NCBI GenBank assembly: GCA_009783865.1
Contig: WRCR01000288.1
Span: forward strand, 1 to 5,600
Source: Planctomycetaceae bacterium
GTDB lineage: Bacteria; Planctomycetota; Planctomycetia; Pirellulales; Thermoguttaceae
Direction: 5' to 3'
Length of the DNA stretch: 5,600 bases
The notes beneath the pieces are model-generated. The model was not told the origin of the DNA, ran no database searches, and saw nothing but the letters and a program-made list of their open reading frames with translations. How positions within the stretch are numbered: position 1 is the first letter of the stretch; the number at the start of each line of letters is the position of its first letter. The translations under genes and the position numbers were made by a program. Positions 1 through 5,600 of this stretch are shown here, piece by piece.

Positions 1-361
1 CGCATAGTTCTTCCTCCTGAAAAACGGACTTTGTTTTGTATACAATCCATTATCAGAAAAGAACTTGCGTCTGACAATACCAGTTTTACGTTTTACAAAC
101 TACTGATTTTGACATAGATAAAACAAATAGGAAACGTGACCGTATCGAGTTTTGGCTCACCCATACAGTGCGAGGGTTCGCAGGAAACGGACAGTATGTA
201 AGCAATGTACTTGACAAAGAAAACGTTGACCGGAATAAGTTGAACTGTGTTTTCGTATCCGACACTCTTTCACGTTCCGAATTTCAGGTGTCGACGGATT
301 TGCTTCAAGATATTTCATCTATGTATTGGAGTTGTACGATTAACACAAACAATACTTTTAC
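1..361 (+). pseudogene. Possible frameshifted 5' part of the PDZ gene
   Basis: This stretch has no intact gene. Frame 1 is open from the window edge to a TAG at 115-117. Frame 3 is open from 75 and stays open past 360. The PDZ frame opens after a TAA at 341-343. A one-base backward shift near the AAA run at 97-99 would join the first two frames, and another in the T run at 356-359 would join the second to the PDZ frame, giving a continuous reading through the whole region. The translation is rich in Asn, Ser, Lys and Asp, and I recognise no domain in it. GC is about 38% by hand count, clearly below the downstream genes. It could be a decayed gene, a gene with assembly errors in short homopolymers, or simply intergenic DNA with chance open frames. 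The minus strand is closed by frequent stops here. Confidence 0.3.
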
Positions 362-376
362 AATACGCCGCAAGCA

Positions 377-673
377 TTGGAAAGACAACCGGTTGACGTT
401 ACTTTGGTTGATGTCTCCGCTAAGTTTAAGGTTTCAATGGGACTTACCGTTAGAGAAAGCGGACAGATACCGGTTATCGACAAGGTTGATTCCAAGAGTT
501 CGGCTTTTCGTTCCGGTTTGAAATCCGGCGATGTTATCAAGCGTTTCAATGGTGCCAACCGGTCTGCGGCACAGATTCAAAAAATCATCAGCGAAGCGCA
601 GTTCGGCGATATGTTCACTGTTGCCGTTCTCCGCAACGGTGAGGAAAAGGTCTTTCGGTTTTATGCGGAATAA
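377..673 (+). CDS. PDZ-domain protein, probably only the 3' part of a longer gene
   Basis: The 98-residue product is essentially one PDZ domain, a peptide-binding module that recognises C-terminal or exposed hydrophobic peptides. Residues 21-25 (MGLTV) fit the carboxylate-binding loop and first strand. The segment AFRSGLKSGDVIKRFNG (about 44-60) is the classic helix, Gly-Leu, Gly-Asp-Val-Ile signature. A later Gly-Asp followed by TVAVLRNGEE and a final FRFYAE fits the closing strands. No signal peptide, membrane helix or protease triad is present, so it is not a complete HtrA-type enzyme. The start is uncertain: TTG at 377 has no ribosome binding site; ATG at 437 has a weak AAGG five bases upstream but begins inside the first strand. 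The frame is open back to 344, and the residues before 377 read smoothly into the protein, which suggests that the true N-terminus lies upstream and has been lost by a frameshift. The domain call is firm; the gene boundaries are not. Confidence 0.6.
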   Translation: MERQPVDVTLVDVSAKFKVSMGLTVRESGQIPVIDKVDSKSSAFRSGLKSGDVIKRFNGANRSAAQIQKIISEAQFGDMFTVAVLRNGEEKVFRFYAE

Positions 674-693
674 CGTAGGATTAAAATCCTACG
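674..693 (+). terminator. Hairpin immediately after the PDZ stop codon, candidate terminator
   Basis: CGTAGGAT at 674-681 and ATCCTACG at 686-693 form a perfect 8-bp stem with a four-base loop (TAAA). The stem starts at the base after the TAA stop codon. Half its pairs are G-C. No T tract follows, so it is not a textbook intrinsic terminator. Its placement between one gene's stop and the next gene's promoter supports a role in ending transcription or protecting the mRNA 3' end. Confidence 0.45.
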
Positions 694-702
694 CTAAACT
701 GC

Positions 703-730
703 TTGACTTTTCCGTCTCGCCCGGTAAAAT
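703..730 (+). promoter_or_regulatory. Sigma70-like promoter for the phosphofructokinase-ATPase pair
   Basis: TTGACT at 703-708 matches the -35 consensus at five of six bases. TAAAAT at 725-730 matches the -10 consensus at five of six, with a 16-base spacer. Transcription would start near 737 and leave a leader of roughly 55 bases before the ATG at 792. It lies just downstream of the candidate terminator, where a promoter for a new unit is expected. I saw no clear operator or riboswitch in the leader. Planctomycete promoter rules are less well known, so this is a consensus match and not proof. Confidence 0.45.
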
Positions 731-791
731 TACAGAAGAATTACGAAAACTTGTTTTTCCCGTTCACACAATTCGTTAAAGACAATCGCCA

Positions 792-2075
792 ATGAAGAAA
801 AACATTATCATCGCCCAAAGCGGCGGACCTACCTGCGTTATCAACAGTTCCTTGCGGGGCGTTATTGATGCCGCCAGAGAATTCAACGAAGTCGGAACCG
901 TCTATGGTGCCGCTCATGGTATCGAAGGCGTTCTCAAAGAAGAACTGCTCGACCTTACAAACCAGCCGGAAGACGAAATCGCTCTCCTCCGCTACACACC
1001 GGTTGCGGGTTCCATCGGTACCTGCCGCTATAAACTAAAGTCGCATCAAAACGAGGACTTTGAGCGTGTCATCGAAGTAATGAAAGCGCATAACATCGGT
1101 TATTTCCTTTACAACGGCGGAAATGATTCGATGGATACCGCTAACAAAATCGCTCAACTTGCAAAACAACGGGGACTCGATTTGCAGGCAGTCGGCGTGC
1201 CGAAGACGATTGACAACGATGTCGGCGACAGCGAATTCAAACTTATCGACCACACCCCCGGTTACGGTTCAACGGCAAAGTACTGGCTCCATACCGTTCA
1301 ATATGCCAACGAAGAAAACATGGGTTCTTGTCCGGCTGACCCCGTTCTTGTTCTGCAAGCGATGGGACGCAAAATCGGTTTCATACCGGCGGCAGCGCGG
1401 CTTGCTGACCCGAAACGGAAAATGCCGCTGTTGATATATCTTGCGGAAAGTCCTTGTTCGCTGGAACAACTCGGTGACCAAGTCAACGAAACGCTGAAAC
1501 AGGCAGGACGCTGCGTGGTCGTAATTAGCGAAGGATTCGATGTCGGCGATGTCGGAGCGGTAAAGGACTCCTTCGGTCACACCAGTTTCAGTGCAAGCCA
1601 GATGACCGTTGCGCAAATCGTTGTCAACTACTTGAACAAACGGGGCTTATCCGCAAAAGGTGCAGCGCGGGGCAATGTCCCCGGCACTGACCAGCGGCAT
1701 TCGATTGGTTATGCTTCACCGATTGACTTGGACGAAGCATATTGTCTCGGTCAGAAAGCAATGGAATTGGCGGCAACCGGTCAGGGCGGTTATATGTCAA
1801 CAATATTGCGGGACGCGGGCTTCATTTACAATGTCCGTTATGGTCAAGTTCCGCTGGAACAAGTTGCGAACAGCGAAAGAACCTTTCCGCAAAAATGGAT
1901 TTTGCCGAGCGGCTGCGATGTTTCGGACGAGTTTATACGTTATGCCAAACCGTTTGTCGGTGAGGATATGTTATCGCTTCCGATGATTAACGGCAGACAG
2001 CGGTTGACGCAGTTCCAGCCGCTTTTTGCCGACAAGAAGTTATCCGCTTACATTCCGCAAGCGGACAGGAAATAA
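792..2075 (+). CDS. pfp: Pyrophosphate-dependent 6-phosphofructokinase
   Basis: A cytoplasmic enzyme that reversibly phosphorylates fructose 6-phosphate to fructose 1,6-bisphosphate, here most likely with pyrophosphate as donor (EC 2.7.1.90). Being reversible, it can serve both glycolysis and gluconeogenesis. Family motifs appear in order: the N-terminal strand with SGGPTCVINSSLRGV (10-24), GGNDS (109-113), PKTIDND (137-143) with the catalytic Asp141, the GYGSTA loop (157-162), MGRK (191-194), ISEGF (245-249) with the sugar-phosphate-binding Glu247, and a C-terminal GNVPGTDQR segment. Asp112 sits where ATP-using enzymes have Gly (Gly104 of E. coli PfkA), and Lys138 replaces the Gly of the ATP-type PGTIDND; both mark pyrophosphate use. 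Asn111 replaces the usual Asp of GGDDS. At 427 residues it is somewhat longer than the roughly 400 of many relatives. The ATG at 792 directly precedes the first conserved strand; its ribosome site (AAAGA, 778-782) is weak. The ATPase gene follows after 15 bases. The family is certain; the phosphate donor is inferred from residues. Confidence 0.93.
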   Translation: MKKNIIIAQSGGPTCVINSSLRGVIDAAREFNEVGTVYGAAHGIEGVLKEELLDLTNQPEDEIALLRYTPVAGSIGTCRYKLKSHQNEDFERVIEVMKAHNIGYFLYNGGNDSMDTANKIAQLAKQRGLDLQAVGVPKTIDNDVGDSEFKLIDHTPGYGSTAKYWLHTVQYANEENMGSCPADPVLVLQAMGRKIGFIPAAARLADPKRKMPLLIYLAESPCSLEQLGDQVNETLKQAGRCVVVISEGFDVGDVGAVKDSFGHTSFSASQMTVAQIVVNYLNKRGLSAKGAARGNVPGTDQRHSIGYASPIDLDEAYCLGQKAMELAATGQGGYMSTILRDAGFIYNVRYGQVPLEQVANSERTFPQKWILPSGCDVSDEFIRYAKPFVGEDMLSLPMINGRQRLTQFQPLFADKKLSAYIPQADRK

Positions 2076-2090
2076 CGTAAAGAGAACAAT

Positions 2091-3701
2091 ATGTCAACTC
2101 CTCCCGCCCCAAACCCATTTGATACTCATTTTGCCAACTTATTGCGGGCAAGGTACGCAGCACTCTATGTGCAAACTTACGAAGAAGGGCGATTCCTTCA
2201 GCGGTTGAAAGATATTGTCAAGAACGAGTCCCTTATTCGCAAGACGCGCAAGATTTATACTTGGAGTCAAACCGATGGATTGGCTGCCGAGGATACATTG
2301 CCGAAAGGTACTGCTTCTGACCCGATTGATGCTCTCAATGCAGTCCGAAAAATCGGAGAACCCGCTGTTATCGTTTTCAGGGATTTGCACCCTTTTCTGC
2401 GGGTTACGCAAAGTCCGAAGTCCTACGACATCATCCGCAAACTGCGGGACGTTTTGCCGGAAATCAAAACAAGCGAATACATCAAAAACATTATCCTTCT
2501 TGCACCGTCTCTGGTTTTGCCGGACGAACTGCGCACCGAAATAACCGTTGTTGATTTTCCATTGCCGACCAGCAAAGAATTGGAAGCGAATCTCGACCAA
2601 TTCATTGCCGATAATGAAGGCGGCAATATCACGATTGATTTGCCGCCGGAAGCGAAAGAACGGATTATCAGAGCGGCACTCGGCTTGACGCTTTCCGAAG
2701 CGGAAAACGCTTTCGCAAGAGCGGCTGCTGAAGGAAATCGGCTGGATGTCGGCAATGTAAAACTGGTACTCGAGGAGAAATGTCAAATCATCAAGAAGAC
2801 CGGCGTTCTTGAATACATCGACACCGATTTGATAATAGACGATGTCGGCGGACTTGATAATCTCAAACATTGGCTTGCAAAGCGGAATAAATCATGGCTT
2901 GAAGATGCGAAAGAATACGCCTTGCCTGCTCCAAAAGGAATCTTATTAACCGGTGTGCCGGGCTGCGGAAAATCGCTTACCGCAAAGGCAATCAGTTCAT
3001 ACTGGCAACTTCCGCTTCTACGGCTGGATGTCGGCAAACTGTTCGGTTCGCTGGTCGGTACTTCGGAACAAAATATGCGGACGGCAATTCAAACGGCGGA
3101 AGCAATCGCTCCGTCTCTGCTTTGGGTGGACGAAATCGAAAAGGGCTTTTCCGGCATCGGCAGTACTGGTGACTCCGGTACAGCAACGAGAATGTTCGGT
3201 ACCTTCCTGACGTGGATGCAGGAAAAGGAAAAACCGGTTTTTGTGATTGCGACCGCTAATAACATTCAGGGTTTGCCGAAGGAACTTTTACGGAAAGGCA
3301 GATTTGATGAAATCTTTTTCGTGGACTTGCCGATTCTGGAAGAGCGGTATGAGATTTTCCTTGTGCATTTGAAAAGACGCATAAAAACGAAAAAGGTGCA
3401 GGGCGACACGAAATTTACGAAGGGATTCGTAATGGATTTAGCGAAGAGAACCGAAGGATTTATCGGTGCAGAAATAGAGCATATAGTGGTCAGCGCGCTT
3501 TTTGAAGCGTTTTCGGAAGAACGTCCGATTCAGCAGAGTGATTTTATCAAGGCGATAAATACGACAGTTCCGTTGTCTCAAACACAGGCGGAGCAGATTT
3601 TGGCATTGCGTCACTGGGCAGAAACGCGGGCAGTTACGGCAACATTGCGAAAGCCGCTGGACAGTAACGAGGAAAAGAATGATGAAAAGAATACGGAATG
3701 A
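2091..3701 (+). CDS. Ycf46-type AAA+ ATPase
   Basis: A 536-residue soluble AAA+ protein matching the Ycf46 family in length and layout. Residues 1 to about 180 form the family's N-terminal domain: ALYVQTYEEGRF (24-35), IYTWSQTDGL (55-64), AVIVFRDLHPFL (92-103), and PDEL...DFPLP (144-159). It lacks a P-loop, so it looks like a degenerate NTPase fold. A helical linker leads to a complete AAA+ module: Walker A GVPGCGKS (288-295), LVG (321-323) at the pore-loop position, Walker B LLWVDE (343-348), sensor 1 in ATANN (387-391), RKGRFD (401-406) with arginine-finger candidates Arg401 and Arg404, and GFIGAE (456-461) in the C-terminal helical lid. It should therefore bind and hydrolyse ATP as an oligomer. 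The C-terminus is a charged Glu/Lys/Asn tail encoded by an imperfect 12-base tandem repeat. No signal peptide or membrane helix is seen. The ATG at 2091 has a weak AAAGAGA upstream (2079-2085) and follows pfp by 15 bases, so cotranscription is likely. Cyanobacterial relatives are linked to inorganic-carbon use; the substrate here is unknown. Confidence 0.88.
   Translation: MSTPPAPNPFDTHFANLLRARYAALYVQTYEEGRFLQRLKDIVKNESLIRKTRKIYTWSQTDGLAAEDTLPKGTASDPIDALNAVRKIGEPAVIVFRDLHPFLRVTQSPKSYDIIRKLRDVLPEIKTSEYIKNIILLAPSLVLPDELRTEITVVDFPLPTSKELEANLDQFIADNEGGNITIDLPPEAKERIIRAALGLTLSEAENAFARAAAEGNRLDVGNVKLVLEEKCQIIKKTGVLEYIDTDLIIDDVGGLDNLKHWLAKRNKSWLEDAKEYALPAPKGILLTGVPGCGKSLTAKAISSYWQLPLLRLDVGKLFGSLVGTSEQNMRTAIQTAEAIAPSLLWVDEIEKGFSGIGSTGDSGTATRMFGTFLTWMQEKEKPVFVIATANNIQGLPKELLRKGRFDEIFFVDLPILEERYEIFLVHLKRRIKTKKVQGDTKFTKGFVMDLAKRTEGFIGAEIEHIVVSALFEAFSEERPIQQSDFIKAINTTVPLSQTQAEQILALRHWAETRAVTATLRKPLDSNEEKNDEKNTE
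3672..3695 (+). repeat. Imperfect 12-base tandem repeat at the 3' end of the ATPase gene
   Basis: GAAAAGAATGAT at 3672-3683 is followed by GAAAAGAATACG at 3684-3695. Nine of the twelve bases are identical. It encodes the Glu-Lys-Asn charged tail just before the TGA stop at 3699-3701. The tail is probably disordered. Confidence 0.5.
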
Positions 3702-3709
3702 CAGAAGGA

Positions 3710-5600
3710 TTATCCCCGCAGCATCTTACCCGCAAGATACGTTTCACAAACAAGAAGAAGCAGCAGAGCGTAGAGCAGTAAATCGCTCCACGGCTGATTG
3801 CCGGTGAATTCAAATGGTGCCGAAAAGCCCGACGCACTTTCCACTGTTAAATGCAGCGGTCGAAATAATGCCGATAGAACATCAAAATCAATGAGACGCG
3901 TATCGCCTTCCGACGCATCAACGTTGACAGCAAACAACCGCTGCACTACTTTTTTACCCGAATGTTCCGTCAATTCCGCCCCGTAAATTCCGCTGTGTTC
4001 CGTCGAAGTGAAAGCCGTTTTGATGTTTGTACCGTCCGGTATTCCGTCAAGAACAAGCGGCGGCTTCGCAGCACCGCTGCTGTTTACCTCCTTCGGCAAC
4101 TGCAATCGGATTTGCGGTTCATACTTTTCGGCAGAGACCGTCAGTTTAATCGGTTCGCCGACCATCAACGCATTGCTTTCGCTCTGCCGCTGTGAAAGAT
4201 ATGCCGCTAGTTCGAGCATCATCACGACATAACCCGGATTGCCTTTCGCCCAATTATTCCAAACCGGTGAAACCGAAGTCAGAAACACAACCGTCTTGCC
4301 CTTGCCGAAACGCTTCTCAACAATGAGCGGCGCGTCATTCCGAAGTGAAGCAAGAACTTGACTGTCGTTGCTTTGAAGGGCTTTGCCTTCAGATGAATCT
4401 GCCGGAATTGTTGCCGAAAGATATTTTTCAATGCGGACTGACGACATTAACGAACCGCCGTCTTCTTCAAAGAGACGAAATACCTGATGTTTGGCAAGCG
4501 GCGCAATATCCGGTGCTTTACTTAAGTAGTCAGGTTCGAGTGAAACAGGTTCAAGAGGTTCGAGCGGAAACAATCCTTTTCCGTCCTTGTATAATTCCTT
4601 CCGCAGAAAATCCGGTTGACAATTCGGACCGGCGAAATAAGCCATCCCGCCGCCGCTGCGGACATATTCTTCCAGCGCATTCACGGCAGAGGGTTCCAAA
4701 TTAGCGATGTCCAATAGAAAGACAGCAGCGAAGGTCTCAAGCGGATTAGATGCCAGAAACTCTGTCTGTTCGATTCGGACTTTAATACCTGAACGTGTGC
4801 CGGATGGCGAAAGTGCTGTCCGAAGGTACGGCACCGGAGAATCCGCTCCGCTTTCACGCTTGTCGGAAGTTATGAGCAGGACTTCCAAGGAGTCCGGTAT
4901 CTGAACGGCTGCATAACGGAAGTTATCATCGGAGATGGAATCGCCCTGCAAAAAGACCTCGATTGAATGACTGCCTGCGCCTTCAAGGCGAACCGGAAAG
5001 CGAATCGGCGGCTGTGTTTCTTCGCCCGCCCCGATTTTCGGAACGGTAATTATCGGCAGGGACTTATTATCAGCACGAATCGTCAACTGAACGCCGTCTG
5101 CGTCTTCTCTTCCATAATTTACGATAGTAGCATCGAAGAGAATATCAACATCGGAAGCATGAATTCCGTGAACTAATTCCAGATTTTTGACGGCAAGATT
5201 AGTGTGTTCTTCGTTGCCGGCACGCACAAATCGGACTGCTGCTCCGAGTTGTTTCAGCGTTTCGATTTTTTTCAGAATACCGGCGGTTTGCGACCAATCA
5301 CGCTGCCGAAAATCGGAAAGAAAATATACTGCACTTTTTCCCAACGAGGATTTCTTTTGCAGCAGCGGTATTGCCGCCGAAAGCATAACTTCCGGCGTGA
5401 ACGAAGTTTGCGACGGCTTCAATTCTTGGATAAAACCGTCAACGAGTTGGATTCCGTCTTTGTCGAGGAGCAGCGCATTGAGTTCGGGTTCTGCACCGGC
5501 GGCAACTTCGTTTGCTTTGGAAAGCCGAATGAGCGTCAAGCGGTCAGAATTGTTTTGTTTTTCGGCGGCATCAACAATGCGGCGGACAACGTTAAGCGTA
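3710..5600 (-). CDS. VWA/BatA-like membrane protein, C-terminal 629 residues (5' end outside window)
   Basis: The frame is open to the right edge, so the N-terminus is missing; an in-frame TTG at 5539 is not a credible start, because VWA-type sequence (VVRRIVDAAEKQNNSDRLTL) continues above it. Numbering visible residues from the edge: the VWA-type portion covers about 1-130, with FLSDF (93-97, bases 5309-5323) as the late strand carrying a metal-site Asp. A beta-rich segment follows (about 145-245). An amidotransferase-like Rossmann region then includes EEYVRSGGGMAYFAGPN (310-326) and FGKGKTVVFLTS (431-442). Another beta segment contains FAVNVDASEGD (556-566). A single hydrophobic helix (about 605-624) ends the protein. 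Most of the chain should lie on one side of the membrane, anchored at both ends if the family's N-terminal BatA helices exist upstream. Such proteins usually sit with a MoxR ATPase and a DUF58 protein and are thought to help assemble or protect envelope complexes; the exact role is unknown. A short repeat at 4532-4564 encodes repeated Leu-Glu-Pro. It converges on the ATPase gene with only eight bases between the stop codons. Confidence 0.8.
   Translation of the reverse strand, partial: TLNVVRRIVDAAEKQNNSDRLTLIRLSKANEVAAGAEPELNALLLDKDGIQLVDGFIQELKPSQTSFTPEVMLSAAIPLLQKKSSLGKSAVYFLSDFRQRDWSQTAGILKKIETLKQLGAAVRFVRAGNEEHTNLAVKNLELVHGIHASDVDILFDATIVNYGREDADGVQLTIRADNKSLPIITVPKIGAGEETQPPIRFPVRLEGAGSHSIEVFLQGDSISDDNFRYAAVQIPDSLEVLLITSDKRESGADSPVPYLRTALSPSGTRSGIKVRIEQTEFLASNPLETFAAVFLLDIANLEPSAVNALEEYVRSGGGMAYFAGPNCQPDFLRKELYKDGKGLFPLEPLEPVSLEPDYLSKAPDIAPLAKHQVFRLFEEDGGSLMSSVRIEKYLSATIPADSSEGKALQSNDSQVLASLRNDAPLIVEKRFGKGKTVVFLTSVSPVWNNWAKGNPGYVVMMLELAAYLSQRQSESNALMVGEPIKLTVSAEKYEPQIRLQLPKEVNSSGAAKPPLVLDGIPDGTNIKTAFTSTEHSGIYGAELTEHSGKKVVQRLFAVNVDASEGDTRLIDFDVLSALFRPLHLTVESASGFSAPFEFTGNQPWSDLLLYALLLLLVCETYLAGKMLRG
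4532..4564. repeat. Three copies of a 9-base repeat inside the VWA/BatA-like gene
   Basis: AGGTTCGAG at 4532-4540, AGGTTCAAG at 4547-4555 and AGGTTCGAG at 4556-4564. On the coding (minus) strand they specify Leu-Glu-Pro three times in the stretch LEPLEPVSLEP, within a probable linker. It looks like a small in-frame expansion and not a regulatory element. Confidence 0.6.

Noticed and set aside
36..45. Perfect 10-bp palindrome TTGTATACAA, resembling operators of GntR-type regulators
   Set aside because: About five 10-bp palindromes are expected by chance in 5.6 kb. No regulator gene or well-placed promoter accompanies it.
92..120. TTTACA, 17-base spacer, TAGATA: a possible promoter upstream of the PDZ region
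   Set aside because: The -10 box matches at only three of six bases, the region is AT-rich, and no credible start codon with a ribosome site follows. The perfect TTGACA boxes at 109-114 and 211-216 also lack a good -10 partner.
354..362. Programmed -1 frameshift site at ACTTTTACA joining the upstream frame to the PDZ frame
   Set aside because: The bases do not fit the X XXY YYZ slippery pattern in the required frame, and I saw no clear stimulatory stem-loop just downstream. A lost base is simpler.
2139..2870. A long 243-codon open frame on the minus strand inside the ATPase gene
   Set aside because: It lies wholly within the well-supported ATPase coding region, has an unlike-protein composition rich in Phe, Arg and Asn, and shows no recognisable domain. 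It is a shadow of the real gene.
5537..5539. TTG as the start of the minus-strand gene
   Set aside because: The frame stays open to the window edge and the upstream residues read as VWA sequence, so the gene is truncated by the window and does not start here.

Overview
The window reads as ordinary bacterial chromosome. It holds two complete plus-strand genes in tandem, a minus-strand gene that converges on them and runs off the right edge, and the 3' end of what looks like a damaged PDZ-domain gene at the left. The best taxonomic guess is a member of the Planctomycetota (Pirellulales-like). This rests mainly on the minus-strand protein, whose layout (VWA domain, amidotransferase-like Rossmann segment, single C-terminal membrane helix) I associate with planctomycete BatA-type proteins. 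Weak Shine-Dalgarno sequences and a pyrophosphate-type phosphofructokinase agree with this. The assignment is inference; no marker RNA gene is present.

Layout. Bases 1-376 are AT-rich (about 38% GC by hand count, against roughly half in the genes) and carry no intact gene. Two successive open frames there, both offset by one base in the same direction, lead into the PDZ reading frame and suggest a frameshifted 5' part. Bases 377-673 encode a complete PDZ domain with no signal peptide or protease. A perfect 8-bp hairpin follows its stop codon directly, and then a good sigma70-like promoter (TTGACT, 16-bp spacer, TAAAAT). From that promoter a two-gene unit probably starts: a 427-aa pyrophosphate-dependent 6-phosphofructokinase (792-2075) and, 15 bases later, a 536-aa Ycf46-type AAA+ ATPase (2091-3701). 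Eight bases separate the ATPase stop codon from the minus-strand stop codon. The minus-strand gene (3710 to beyond 5600) is the C-terminal 629 residues of a membrane-anchored VWA/BatA-like protein.

How the genes may work together. The phosphofructokinase handles the reversible fructose-6-phosphate/fructose-1,6-bisphosphate step of glycolysis and gluconeogenesis. The best studied relatives of the ATPase, in cyanobacteria, have been linked to inorganic-carbon use. The tight pairing therefore raises the possibility that the ATPase acts on central carbon metabolism, but nothing in the sequence proves it. The VWA/BatA-like protein belongs to a different unit, probably one with a MoxR ATPase and a DUF58 protein lying beyond the right edge. 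I found no mobile element, CRISPR array, RNA gene or clearly novel system.
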